Origin: an uncultured Hymenobacter sp.
GTDB lineage: Bacteria > Bacteroidota > Bacteroidia > Cytophagales > Hymenobacteraceae
DNA: 49,404 nucleotides
Assembly: GCA_913776615.1 (NCBI GenBank)
Contig: CAJYPK010000058.1
Coordinates: 1 to 49,404, forward strand
Direction: 5' to 3'
The notes under the pieces are model-generated. The model was given only the letters and a program-made list of their open reading frames with translations. It was not told where the DNA came from and did not search any database. A program made the position numbers and the translations under genes. Shown in pieces: positions 1-8,502 of the stretch (positions within the stretch are counted from its first letter, which is position 1; each line of letters starts with the position of its first letter).

Positions 1-87
1 TCGGTTGTCGCGTCCCGTGCCCAGTCGGCCACGCGTGTGCGGCTCGACTAACTGCCATTCCCGTTCGCTTAATTCGTGACGACGCAT
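1..87 (-). mobile_element. N-terminal fragment of an IS5-type (DUF4096) transposase
   Basis: The minus strand has an ATG at 87 that reads MRRHELSEREWQLVEP before leaving the window. This resembles the start of IS5-family transposases of the DUF4096 type, whose N-terminus carries a 'LSDxEWxxIxPLLP' helix. After that the zero frame loses the family pattern, but the next frame reads CGRLGTGRDNR, close to the family's GRPGxxxRDNR segment. A frameshift in the element, or in the sequence, is therefore likely. The outer end of the element should lie in 88-121, directly against the proS stop codon. Only 29 codons are visible, so the family call rests on a short stretch. Confidence 0.55.
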
Positions 88-121
88 GCCGCAAAGCTAC
101 CGCCTTTGCTGTCCACAGACT

Positions 122-1606
122 TTAGTAAGCGCGGGCAAACCAGGCGCGGCGCGGGCTGGGTTTGCCCGTCACGATGCACACGCCTTCCTCGTCGGGCTCG
201 GCCAAGGGCAGGCAGCGCACGGTAGCCTTGGTTTGCTCCTTGATGAGCTCCTCGGTTTCGGAGGTGCCATCGTAGTGGGCCACCACGAAGCCGCCCTTGC
301 CGTCGAGCACCTCCTTAAACTCGTCGTAGGTTTCGACGCGGGTGGTGTGGGCGTCGCGGTATTCCTTGGCGCGGGTGTAGATGGTGAGCTGAATGTCGTT
401 CAGCAGTTTGTCTACGCTATCCACTACGTCGGCCAGCGGTAGTTGCAGCTTCTGCTTAGTGTCGCGGCGGGCGGCTTCGACGGTGCCGGCGTCGAGGTCG
501 CGGGCCCCGATGGCCAGGCGCACGGGTACGCCCTTCATCTCCCACTCGGCAAACTTGAAGCCCGGGCGCTCGGTGTCGCGGCTATCCACCTTCACCGAAA
601 TACCGCGCTGCACCAACCCCTGCTGAATGGGCCGGATGCGCTCCAGCAGCGCGTCGAGCTCGCCGGTCTTGTAAATCGGCACGATGACCACCTGGATGGG
701 CGCCAGCTTGGGCGGCAGCACCAGGCCCTCGTCGTCGGAGTGAGCCATGATGAGCGCCCCCATCAGGCGGGTGCTCACGCCCCAGCTCGTGCCCCACACG
801 TGCTCCAGGCCGCCCTCTTTGCTTTGAAACTGCACGTCGAAGGCCTTGGCAAAATTCTGGCCCAGGAAGTGGCTGGTGCCGGCTTGCAGGGCCTTGCCAT
901 CCTGCATCAGCGCCTCGATGCAGTAGGTGTCCTCGGCCCCGGCGAAGCGCTCGTTGGGGGTCTTCACGCCCTTCACCACCGGCAGGGCAATGTGCTCTTC
1001 GGCAAACTCAGCGTAAACGTCGAGCATCTGCCGGGTTTCGGCCACGGCCTCGGTGGCGGTGGCGTGGGCAGTATGGCCTTCCTGCCACAAGAATTCGGCG
1101 GTGCGCAAAAACAGGCGGGTGCGCATTTCCCAGCGCACTACGTTGGCCCACTGATTGATGAGCAGCGGCAGGTCGCGATAGCTTTGAATCCAGTTTTTAT
1201 ACGTGCTCCAGATAATGGCCTCCGAAGTGGGCCGCACGATGAGCTCTTCCTCCAGCCGGGCGTTGGGGTCCACGCGCAGCTTGCCGGGCTTGTCGGGGTC
1301 GGTTTGCAGGCGGTAGTGCGTCACCACGGCGCACTCCTTGGCGAAGCCCTCGGCGTTTTTCTCCTCGGCCTCAAACAAGCTCTTGGGCACGAACAGCGGG
1401 AAGTAAGCATTCTCGTGGCCGGTGCGCTTGAACATGTCGTCGAGCGTGCGCTGCATCTTCTCCCAAATGGCGTAGCCGTAGGGCTTGATGACCATGCAGC
1501 CGCGCACGGCAGAGTTTTCGGCGAGGCCGGCGCGCTTCACCAGCTCATTGTACCAGGCCGAATAATCTTCCTGGCGGGTAGGCAACTTTTTGCTCATAAC
1601 AGGCAT
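122..1606 (-). CDS. proS: Prolyl-tRNA synthetase (archaeal/eukaryotic type)
   Basis: A class II aminoacyl-tRNA synthetase that charges tRNA-Pro in the cytoplasm. The 494 residues match the short ProRS form without the bacterial INS editing domain. The class II core shows LIVRPTSEAIIWSTYKNWI, the motif 2 stretch MRTRLFLRTAEFLWQEGHTA and GTSHFLGQNFAKAFD. An anticodon-binding domain follows, then a C-terminal zinc-binding-type domain ending in ARAY, typical of this subtype, so the 3' end is intact. An alternative start, MSKKLPTRQED, lies three codons downstream at 1597; either is possible because no clear ribosome binding site is visible. The gene is divergent from the lipoprotein at 1857, with about 250 bp of non-coding sequence between them. 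An IS5-type element begins directly after the stop. Confidence 0.97.
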   Translation of the reverse strand: MPVMSKKLPTRQEDYSAWYNELVKRAGLAENSAVRGCMVIKPYGYAIWEKMQRTLDDMFKRTGHENAYFPLFVPKSLFEAEEKNAEGFAKECAVVTHYRLQTDPDKPGKLRVDPNARLEEELIVRPTSEAIIWSTYKNWIQSYRDLPLLINQWANVVRWEMRTRLFLRTAEFLWQEGHTAHATATEAVAETRQMLDVYAEFAEEHIALPVVKGVKTPNERFAGAEDTYCIEALMQDGKALQAGTSHFLGQNFAKAFDVQFQSKEGGLEHVWGTSWGVSTRLMGALIMAHSDDEGLVLPPKLAPIQVVIVPIYKTGELDALLERIRPIQQGLVQRGISVKVDSRDTERPGFKFAEWEMKGVPVRLAIGARDLDAGTVEAARRDTKQKLQLPLADVVDSVDKLLNDIQLTIYTRAKEYRDAHTTRVETYDEFKEVLDGKGGFVVAHYDGTSETEELIKEQTKATVRCLPLAEPDEEGVCIVTGKPSPRRAWFARAY

Positions 1607-1856
1607 CTAAAACCAGTGTATCGAGGCTGGCGGCGGGCCAGTCGAGTATGGTATAAGTTTTGTGTAGGTAACTTCCGTAGAAAGGCACCGTTTTGCGGCG
1701 AAATTACGTTAAGTAAGGCGCGCCCCCGCGGAAGCCGGAGACAGCAGGGTTATTTTTGGCCGGGGCGCACTCGCCTGGGCTTCACTTAGCTTCCATCTGC
1801 CAGGTTCAAATTTTACTATCCCACTCAGCTCCGCGCTGATTTCTCATTTTTCTGCC

Positions 1857-3251
1857 ATGAAAAACCTGCTCACCGTTCCTTTGCCGGCGTTGGCACTGCT
1901 CGCTTTGGGCGGGTGCGCCACCTCCGGGGCGCTGACGACTTCGACGGAGAACGACGGCGTTTACTACTCTTCCAGCGACCACACTACGGCCGTGGCAGCC
2001 CCCGCCCGGGTGTACAGCGGCAGCGGCAACATCCCGGCTCGCTCGCTCGATGACACCGTACCCGTTGCCACCACCGACGACGCCAACCCCGACTACCAGG
2101 GTGGCACCGCCCGGAGCTATACCTCGGGCACCGATTACTACAGCAATAGCTACAACGACGGCCTGAGCTATTACACGCCCAGCGGCTTCAACCAACCCTA
2201 CACCGGGCCGGGCGTTAGCTCTTATAACTACAGTCCGAGCTGGTCGGTAGCACCTTCGTTTTACGGCTCGCCCTGGGGCTACGGGGCGGGGCTGGCCGTG
2301 GGCTACGGTTACTCGCCTTATGCTATGGGCGGCTTTGGCTACCCCTACGGCGGGCTGGGCTACGGCTACCCGTACGGCGGGTTTTATGATCCTTTCTTCT
2401 CCCCTTACTACTCACCCTGGGGCTACGGCTCGGGCCTGAGCATTGGCTTTGGCTACGGGTTTGGGGGCTTCGGGGGCTTTGGCTATCCCTACGGTGGGTT
2501 TGGCGGCTACCCCTACGGGTATGGCTACGCTCCGTACGGCTACCGGGGTTATGGGAGTAGCTACGGCTACGCCGGGGACGTCCGCTACCGTAACTCTGCC
2601 CCCCGCGCCATGCGCGGCGGCTCGGTTGCGAACGGCTATGCCCCGACCGGAATCAACAACGGTAACGTCTTTATTGGCAATGGCCGTCGTAGCGGGGCTG
2701 TCTACAGCAGCGGGGGCCGGGCCGCAGCTCCCGGTACTGGCTATACGCCGGGCACGGCGGGCAATACGCCGGGCTACTCAACTGGTGCTACCGTCATGCC
2801 TACGCGTCGTGATGGCGGCGGGGGTGGCAACGTAGTTGGTAACCCCGTATATTCCAACCCGGGCAATACCGGTGGCCGTAACGACGGCTACGCTACCCCC
2901 GGTGGTAATGTGCCGCAGGGCGGGGGCCGCCGCGGCGGCTTCTTCAACGGGTTCTTTGGCAACGGCGCTGGTAATACGAATACCGCCACCAACGGCAGCA
3001 ACCCAGGCGGCAACTACAGCCAGCCGCAGCGCCGCGATTATGGCCAGTCGCAGGGCATGCAAAACAACGGCTACAGCCAGCCGCAGCGCAGCTACCAGCA
3101 GCCCCAGCAGCAGCAAATGCCGCAGCGCCGCAGCTTCGATTCGTTTCCCCAGCGCAGCTTTAGCCAGCCCTCCTACGGGGGAGGCGGCGGGGGCGGGAGC
3201 TTTGGCGGAGGCGGAGGCGGGGGCGGCGGTGGCCGCCGGGGTGGCCGCTAG
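1857..3251 (+). CDS. Gly/Tyr-rich low-complexity lipoprotein
   Basis: The ATG at 1857 opens a lipoprotein signal peptide, MKNLLTVPLPALALLALGGC, with the lipobox LGGC and Cys20 as the predicted lipidation site. Residues 100-240 are dense in Gly, Tyr, Pro and Phe, with many imperfect GYGYPYGGF-like units. Residues 240-400 are Gly/Asn/Thr-rich. A Gln/Ser-rich stretch with SQPQRR repeats follows, and the protein ends in poly-Gly and GGRRGGR. No enzymatic domain is visible. A protein of this composition is probably an exposed, flexible envelope component, but no function can be assigned. Overlapping ORFs in the other frames are by-products of the repetitive GC-rich sequence. Confidence 0.8.
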   Translation: MKNLLTVPLPALALLALGGCATSGALTTSTENDGVYYSSSDHTTAVAAPARVYSGSGNIPARSLDDTVPVATTDDANPDYQGGTARSYTSGTDYYSNSYNDGLSYYTPSGFNQPYTGPGVSSYNYSPSWSVAPSFYGSPWGYGAGLAVGYGYSPYAMGGFGYPYGGLGYGYPYGGFYDPFFSPYYSPWGYGSGLSIGFGYGFGGFGGFGYPYGGFGGYPYGYGYAPYGYRGYGSSYGYAGDVRYRNSAPRAMRGGSVANGYAPTGINNGNVFIGNGRRSGAVYSSGGRAAAPGTGYTPGTAGNTPGYSTGATVMPTRRDGGGGGNVVGNPVYSNPGNTGGRNDGYATPGGNVPQGGGRRGGFFNGFFGNGAGNTNTATNGSNPGGNYSQPQRRDYGQSQGMQNNGYSQPQRSYQQPQQQQMPQRRSFDSFPQRSFSQPSYGGGGGGGSFGGGGGGGGGGRRGGR

Positions 3252-3318
3252 CCGCTGGCCCCACGGGTATTCGTCTTAGCTGAGTCGCAGCGTTTTACCC
3301 ACTAGCTTGATTTATCCC

Positions 3319-3347
3319 GAGCCGGTCCCTCGGACCGGCTCTTTTTT
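3319..3347 (+). terminator. Intrinsic terminator after the Gly/Tyr-rich lipoprotein
   Basis: A perfect 10-bp stem (GAGCCGGTCC / GGACCGGCTC) with a 3-nt loop is followed by six T. It lies 68 bp after the stop at 3251 and before the next ATG at 3365. Confidence 0.9.
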
Positions 3348-3364
3348 GCCCTTACTTTTTCTGT

Positions 3365-4942
3365 ATGAAGCACACATTTATGGGCCTGGCTACGCTGCTG
3401 GGCGGTTTTTTGGGCGCTAGCCACGCGGCACATGCCCAAGGCAGCTACGTCGATGATGCGCTTTTGCTAATGCGCCAAAACCCCAGCGGCACAGCCCGCA
3501 CCCTGGGCCTGGGCGGGGCCAGCACCTCGCTGGGCGGTGATTTTGGCAGCCTCAACACTAATCCCGCGGGCCTGGGACTTTTCACCAAGTCAGAAATTAC
3601 GCTGACTCCTGGCCTGGGCTTCGGCAACGGCAGTACTACGCCGGTGGCCAACGCTGCCAGCCTCGGCGGGGGCACCGTGAAGCAGGATGCCAACAGCTTT
3701 CACCTGGCCAGCTTGGGGCTGGTATTCGCCTCGCGCCGGGCCGACAGCGACAACAGCAGCGACTGGCGCGGGGGCAGCTTTGCCCTGGGCTTTACGCGAC
3801 TGGCCGATTTCAACCAGGCCTTTCGCTACCAGAACCTGACCGACGACCGCCACTCGTTCTTTCAGTATTTGCGCGAGCCGGGCGGCTATACTACCCCGGG
3901 CACTTCCGGCTACACGGCTGCCCTCAACGACCTGCGCAGCCAGGATAATAGTGGCAATTACGAAACTCTCGATGGGCTGGCCTACGGCAACTTCCTCACT
4001 ACCATCGTAAAAACCAAGCGCGGCGGCCTCGACTCGCTGGCCACGCCACGGCGCGCGGGCAATATCACGCAAAAAGAGTACGTCACGAGTAAGGGCTCGC
4101 TCTCGCAATTCGATCTGGGGTACGGGGGCAACTACCGCGACAAGCTCTACATCGGCGGGGCCATCGGCATCGTCTCGCTCAATCGGACGCGCACCAGTAC
4201 CTTCAGCGAGGCCTCAAACGGCGGTGAGGATTTTAATTATCAGGATTACGTAAAGACGACCGGCACCGGCATCAACGCCCGTATCGGCCTCATCTACCGC
4301 GTAGTAGATGCCGTACGCCTCGGCGCGTCCGTTCAAACGCCGACGTACATTCGGCTCACCGACGAGTACAGTACTACGCTCACCTCGCAGTACACGCCCC
4401 CCAACCTCGACAACGTACTTTCGACTGCGCTACCGCCGGTAGCGTACAGCATCACTACTCCTTTCCGGGCGAATGGTGGGGCCACGGTACTCATCAACAA
4501 GTATGGCTTCCTGACGGGCGAAGTAGAGTACGTGGGCTATTCCAACGCCACGTACAATACCGACGACAACGGGGTATCGGGCGCTCTTACCGATGCCAAT
4601 AACATCATCGCTACTACATTTCGCAACACCGTCAACCTAAAGGCTGGGGCCGAAGCGCGCCTGGGCACCTTCCGGGTACGGGCCGGCTACGCTCGTTACG
4701 CCAGCCCCTACGCGGGGACTTCCAGCTTCAACCGCGACCAGAACTACTTTACCGGTGGGCTGGGCATTCGCACCAAAAGCTTCTTCGTGGATGTAGCCGG
4801 CGTCTACCTCAAGTATAAAGACCGCTACTCCCCTTACAACCTGGCCAGCGGATCTGCCTCGGCCACTAATGGCGTGGCCCCCAACGTACTGACCGACTAC
4901 AACCGCTTTACCGCCAGCATTACGGGCGGCCTGCTATTCTAG
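3365..4942 (+). CDS. OmpP1/FadL-family outer-membrane transporter
   Basis: A 525-residue outer-membrane beta-barrel of the FadL/OmpP1/TodX family, often annotated in Bacteroidota as a 'hemin receptor', although long-chain hydrophobic substrates fit the family better. A signal peptide (MKHTFMGLATLLGGFLGASH, cleaved near AHAQ) precedes the hallmark N-terminal plug GGASTSLGGDFGSLNTNPAG, the family's GG(A)xxALGGDxxSxxxNPAGL motif. Alternating aromatic and polar strands run to the C-terminus, which ends in Phe (ITGGLLF) as expected for Bam-assembled barrels. It has its own transcription unit, with terminators on both sides. The substrate is not known. Confidence 0.88.
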   Translation: MKHTFMGLATLLGGFLGASHAAHAQGSYVDDALLLMRQNPSGTARTLGLGGASTSLGGDFGSLNTNPAGLGLFTKSEITLTPGLGFGNGSTTPVANAASLGGGTVKQDANSFHLASLGLVFASRRADSDNSSDWRGGSFALGFTRLADFNQAFRYQNLTDDRHSFFQYLREPGGYTTPGTSGYTAALNDLRSQDNSGNYETLDGLAYGNFLTTIVKTKRGGLDSLATPRRAGNITQKEYVTSKGSLSQFDLGYGGNYRDKLYIGGAIGIVSLNRTRTSTFSEASNGGEDFNYQDYVKTTGTGINARIGLIYRVVDAVRLGASVQTPTYIRLTDEYSTTLTSQYTPPNLDNVLSTALPPVAYSITTPFRANGGATVLINKYGFLTGEVEYVGYSNATYNTDDNGVSGALTDANNIIATTFRNTVNLKAGAEARLGTFRVRAGYARYASPYAGTSSFNRDQNYFTGGLGIRTKSFFVDVAGVYLKYKDRYSPYNLASGSASATNGVAPNVLTDYNRFTASITGGLLF

Positions 4943-4964
4943 CATCAAGTAGGTATACCGCGCC

Positions 4965-5009
4965 AAAAAGCCGGCCCCCGCGTAGCTACTACGCGGGGGC
5001 CGGCTTTTT
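4965..5009. terminator. Bidirectional terminator between convergent genes
   Basis: A 21-bp perfect inverted repeat (AAAAAGCCGGCCCCCGCGTAG and its complement) has a 3-nt loop, with an A-run on the left and a T-run on the right. It can therefore end transcripts from both 3365-4942 (+) and 5027-6004 (-). Confidence 0.93.
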
Positions 5010-5026
5010 ATTGGGATGGTCGCTGG

Positions 5027-6004
5027 CTAGAGGGGTTGCTTGGCCGTGCGAATCTGTAATTGCAGCCCCACGGTGCTAGTGCCGTTGGGCACGCTCACTA
5101 CCCGGATCAGCCCGTACACGGGGGTAGTTTTATCGGGCTTAATTGCCTTAAAAGCGTACACCTGGTCTTTGGCCAGCGTACGAATGTAGGCGCGCCCCGT
5201 CCCGGTAAATTGGTTTTGAATATCGGTGGCGGCCTGCGAGCTGTTGAAGCCATCGGGAGCCAGCGCCGTCAGCCGGAAGCGAGTTATGCTACGGTTGGGT
5301 ACCGGCCAGCGGGTGTCGCTAAAGCGCGTGAGCGCGCCCAGCGTGTCGGGCGAGGCCAGGCGCAGGCCATCGGGCAGCACGATCATATCCGTCAGCTTTT
5401 GCAGCGTCGCGTTGGGCACGCCGCCCATTACGGTATAAGCCGGCAGGGCCAGCCCCGATTTTAGGTCGATAAAGCGCCGGGCGGCTATCGTGGTAGCAGG
5501 CACTACTAGTTTGAGGGTATACTCGTTGAAGACGCGCAGCGAATCAGCCCGACGCACTGATAAGACAAAAAACCGGGTCGACGCATTGCCATTTTTGTCC
5601 TGCGCCGTGAACTCCCAGCGCTCGGTGCCCGCCGTCGTGCGCGCCCCGAATACGGGGGTATACAAAAAATCACCCCGCGTAAGGGTGGTATCAAGAAACG
5701 TCAGCGGGGCGTCGGGCGCCAGATTATTGAGAAATAAGCTGAGCTGCGTAGGATAGGCAAACGGCTCGCGCCGGGGCGAGTACGTAACCGTGGCCGTAAA
5801 GCGCGTGAGGCGATTGCTCTTGTCGGTGGCCGTGTCGGTGAGAGCGTACAAGCTGGTGGCCAGCGTATCGGCCGCCCCCACTGCCGTGCGATTACCCGAG
5901 GTAAAGCGGGATGAGCTGAGAAAAAAGAGTCTCAGCGGCCCATTGCTTTTGGCTCCGCAGCCTGCCAGTAGCAACGAACTGAATAAAACAAGAACTACCC
6001 GCAT
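5027..6004 (-). CDS. Hypothetical lipoprotein
   Basis: 325 residues with a lipoprotein signal peptide, MRVVLVLFSSLLLAGCG, and lipobox LAGC (Cys16). The rest has the look of beta-sandwich domains: Thr/Ser-rich strands such as LTRFTATVTYSPR and RWEFTAQDKNGNASTRFFVL. The second segment resembles the Ig-like domains of Bacteroidota surface lipoproteins. I do not recognise a named family. The gene is convergent with the FadL-like gene and shares its terminator. A periplasmic or outer-membrane-anchored role is inferred only from the lipobox. Confidence 0.75.
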   Translation of the reverse strand: MRVVLVLFSSLLLAGCGAKSNGPLRLFFLSSSRFTSGNRTAVGAADTLATSLYALTDTATDKSNRLTRFTATVTYSPRREPFAYPTQLSLFLNNLAPDAPLTFLDTTLTRGDFLYTPVFGARTTAGTERWEFTAQDKNGNASTRFFVLSVRRADSLRVFNEYTLKLVVPATTIAARRFIDLKSGLALPAYTVMGGVPNATLQKLTDMIVLPDGLRLASPDTLGALTRFSDTRWPVPNRSITRFRLTALAPDGFNSSQAATDIQNQFTGTGRAYIRTLAKDQVYAFKAIKPDKTTPVYGLIRVVSVPNGTSTVGLQLQIRTAKQPL

Positions 6005-6113
6005 AGCTAGCCACCAAATTTATAAGAAAGACAAAGTTCGGCAACTTGGTGCGGATGCGCCAGCCGCCACCGGGCCAACGCTCACCCGCCGATCATTATT
6101 CCGACCGGCCCTA

Positions 6114-6150
6114 AAAAATAGCGCGCTGACTACCGAAGCAGCCAGCGCGC
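6114..6150 (-). terminator. Terminator of the old-yellow-enzyme gene
   Basis: The inverted repeat GCGCGCTG...CAGCGCGC is flanked on the left by AAAAAATA, which reads as a T-run on the minus strand. It lies about 33 bp past the stop of the gene at 6183. The rest of 6005-6182 shows no gene. Confidence 0.75.
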
Positions 6151-6182
6151 CTGATTTTCAGCCGAAGCCGAGCTCTGCGGCC

Positions 6183-7280
6183 TTATTTGGTAGCGGCCGG
6201 GTAGTCGGTGTAGCCGTGGGCCCCGGGTACGTAGTAGGTATTCTTATCGCCCTGGGCCAGCGGCACGTGCTGGGCAAAGCGCGCCACGAGGTCGGGATTG
6301 GCGATGAAATGCGTACCGTAGGCGACGAGGTCGGCGTCGCCGTCGGCGATTACTTTGTTGCCCTTCTCCTGGTCGAAGCCACCGTTGATGATGAGGGTGC
6401 CGTGGTAGAGCGGGCGGTAGCGCTTGGCAATGTGCGGCTCGGCAAACTTATTCTGACTCACGTCGGTAAAGGGCTCCGACAGGTGCAGGTAGGCCAGGCC
6501 GTACTCGTTGAGGCGCTTGATAATGTAGTCGAACGTGGGGATGGTCTCGGCGTCGAGCGTCATGCCAAACAAGCCATCGAGCGAGGGATTGAGCCGGGCA
6601 CCGACCTTGCCCAGGTCGATCCCGGCGGCCTTCATCGCGTCGAGCACTTCGAACAGCAGACGGGCGCGGTTCTCAATGGATCCGCCGTACTCGTCGGTGC
6701 GGTGGTTGCTGGTCCCGTTGAAAAACTGGTGAAACAGGTAGCCGTTCGAGGAGTGAATCTCCACCCCGTCGAAGCCGGCGGCCAGCGCATTCTGGGCCGC
6801 TTTCACAAAGTCAGCCACCGTTTGCTTGATTTGAGCTACCGTCATGGCGGCCGGCTCCTCGGTTTGCTTGAAGCCTTCGGGCGTGTACACCTGGCTGTGC
6901 GGGTTGATGGCCGAGGCCGAGAGCGGCTTGTTGCCGTGCAGCAAATCGGGGTGCGACATGCGGCCCACGTGCCAGATCTGGGCGAAGATTTGCCCACCCA
7001 GGCCGTGCACGGCCTCGGTTACGTTGCGCCAGCCGGCCACCTGTTCGTCGGTATACAGGCCGGGCACGTTGATGTACCCCACGGCCTCGGGGCTCACAAA
7101 CACCCCCTCCGAAATGATGAGGCCCGCCGTGGCGCGCTGCGAGTAGTACTCCACCATCAGGTCGTTGGGCACGTGGCCGGGGTTGTCGGCGCGGCTACGC
7201 GTCATGGGAGCCATCACGACGCGGTTTTTCAGGTTCAGCTTGTCCGAGTGAAACGGAGTCAGGAGCGGTTGCTCAGCCAT
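6183..7280 (-). CDS. Old yellow enzyme family alkene reductase (NADH:flavin oxidoreductase)
   Basis: An FMN-dependent NAD(P)H oxidoreductase that typically reduces activated C=C bonds of alpha,beta-unsaturated carbonyls or nitro compounds. The chosen start at 7280 gives MAEQPLLTPFHSDKLNLKNR, the normal OYE N-terminus. The upstream 43 codons of the open frame cross a terminator hairpin and are rejected. The 365 residues fit the family. Visible motifs are NRVVMAPMTRSRA, QIWHVGRMSHP, GVEIHSSNGYL (the His and Asn that hold the substrate oxygen), FHQFFNGTSNHRTDEYGGS and the phosphate-binding LIINGGFD near the C-terminus. It is closest in look to the NemA/xenobiotic reductase group. The physiological substrate cannot be told from sequence. 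Confidence 0.93.
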   Translation of the reverse strand: MAEQPLLTPFHSDKLNLKNRVVMAPMTRSRADNPGHVPNDLMVEYYSQRATAGLIISEGVFVSPEAVGYINVPGLYTDEQVAGWRNVTEAVHGLGGQIFAQIWHVGRMSHPDLLHGNKPLSASAINPHSQVYTPEGFKQTEEPAAMTVAQIKQTVADFVKAAQNALAAGFDGVEIHSSNGYLFHQFFNGTSNHRTDEYGGSIENRARLLFEVLDAMKAAGIDLGKVGARLNPSLDGLFGMTLDAETIPTFDYIIKRLNEYGLAYLHLSEPFTDVSQNKFAEPHIAKRYRPLYHGTLIINGGFDQEKGNKVIADGDADLVAYGTHFIANPDLVARFAQHVPLAQGDKNTYYVPGAHGYTDYPAATK

Positions 7281-7306
7281 ACTAGTCAAGATATAGATCC
7301 AAGAAC

Positions 7307-7336
7307 AAAAGCGCCCCCTAGCCAGGAGGCGCTTTA
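7307..7336 (-). terminator. Terminator between prmC and the OYE gene
   Basis: A hairpin AAAGCGCC...GGCGCTTT reads on the minus strand as a stem followed by TTTTGTT. It lies about 80 bp past the prmC stop and 27 bp ahead of the OYE ATG, so the two genes probably have separate transcripts. Confidence 0.65.
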
Positions 7337-7418
7337 TAAGCGGCTGGGCAGTCGCTTTGTTTAATGTTGCTACATTATAACGATGTAAGCGCTGGCCCAG
7401 GACACCCACCCCGGTAAC

Positions 7419-8276
7419 TCAGCGCCGCACCGCCCGCACAAAGCGCGGCCGACCCAGAAAGTCGTTCAGCACCGCCGCGTGCGCAAACGCTGGCCCGGCA
7501 AAGAGGGCGGCCGTTTCAGCGCCCAGCGCCTCGTTGATTTCGAGCCAGATACTCCCGCCGGGCCGCAGCAGGCGCTCCCCCACCGTCGCCAGGCGCCGGT
7601 AGAAAAGCAGCGGGTCGTGGTCGGGCACAAAGAGGGCGGTGGCTGGCTCCCAGGCCAATACGTTCTCGCGCATCAGCGCCCGCTCGCTCTCGCGCACGTA
7701 GGGCGGGTTGCTCACCAAAATATCGAGGCTGGCCGGGGCCACCGCCACCGGCCAGCCAGCCAGAATATCCACCTGCTCTACCTGCACATCCGGCGCGTAG
7801 CGGGCCGCGTTGCGGCGGACCACGGCCAGCGCCTCGGCCGAAATGTCCACGGCCAGCACCTGCGCCTGCGGCAGGGCGCGGGCCAGCGCAATGGCCAGGC
7901 AGCCACTACCGGTACCCACGTCGAGCACGCGCGCACCGGGCCGACCAGCCTGGGCGCGCGTGATCAGCTGCACCAGCTCCTCGGTTTCGGGGCGCGGGAT
8001 GAGGGTAGCGGGCGTTACTTCCAGCTCTAAATCGGCAAAGTGGGCCGTTCCCAGCACGTACTGCACCGGCTCGTGGGCCAGCAGGCGGGCCTGCACCTCG
8101 GGCAGCCGGACCTGCGCCGCGGTGGGCACTGGCGCGGCAGCCTGCATCCGGCGCTGCAAGGGCGTGAGACCCAGCAGGTGCTCGGTCACCAGGGCGGCGA
8201 TGGCCTCGGCTTCGGCGGCGGGATAGACGGCGTGCAGAGCCGTGGCCAGGGTAGCGGTAAGTTGTTGGGTCGTCAT
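7419..8276 (-). CDS. prmC: Release factor glutamine methyltransferase
   Basis: PrmC (HemK) methylates the Gln of the GGQ motif in RF1 and RF2 using S-adenosylmethionine. The 285 residues are the usual length. An N-terminal helical domain (about 1-90) is followed by a Rossmann methyltransferase domain. This shows TLIPRPETEELV, the SAM-binding VLDVGTGSGCLAIALA, the acidic loop VLAVDIS and the catalytic NPPY motif in DILVSNPPYVRESE, which binds the Gln side chain. In related bacteria prmC and ribD are often neighbours. Here they still point away from each other, but a 2-kb AT-richer island lies between them. Confidence 0.97.
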   Translation of the reverse strand: MTTQQLTATLATALHAVYPAAEAEAIAALVTEHLLGLTPLQRRMQAAAPVPTAAQVRLPEVQARLLAHEPVQYVLGTAHFADLELEVTPATLIPRPETEELVQLITRAQAGRPGARVLDVGTGSGCLAIALARALPQAQVLAVDISAEALAVVRRNAARYAPDVQVEQVDILAGWPVAVAPASLDILVSNPPYVRESERALMRENVLAWEPATALFVPDHDPLLFYRRLATVGERLLRPGGSIWLEINEALGAETAALFAGPAFAHAAVLNDFLGRPRFVRAVRR

Positions 8277-8502
8277 GAAGGGAATGAACTGGCCTCGCAG
8301 CAGCGCATAAGGTATTTTAAACCAGCGACATTAATCAGTCAGTTTAACAATCAATTTCTTACACTTAAAAGACATTTTACTTTATTCTTTAGCATATTAA
8401 ATAACTAATACTATTCTATACATTGCACCAGAATTAGTCACTCAAAAACACCGCTGGCTTGTTGCTGAATGACTAGCCTTTTTAACCAATTTACACACCT
8501 CA
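8277..8502. other. AT-rich non-coding stretch upstream of the 8.5-kb lipoprotein
   Basis: This stretch is far richer in A and T than the surrounding sequence (for example TTTACTTTATTCTTTAGC) and shows no convincing ORF. It must hold the promoters of prmC (minus) and of the lipoprotein pair (plus), but I could not pin down a -33/-7 pair with confidence. Confidence 0.6.

Noticed and set aside
443..1789. Long open frame antisense to proS
   Set aside because: It is the mirror of a confidently identified gene; high-GC codon bias keeps the antisense frame open.
5790..7364. 524-codon plus-strand frame over the OYE gene
   Set aside because: No recognisable protein features, and it overlaps almost all of the clear OYE gene on the other strand.
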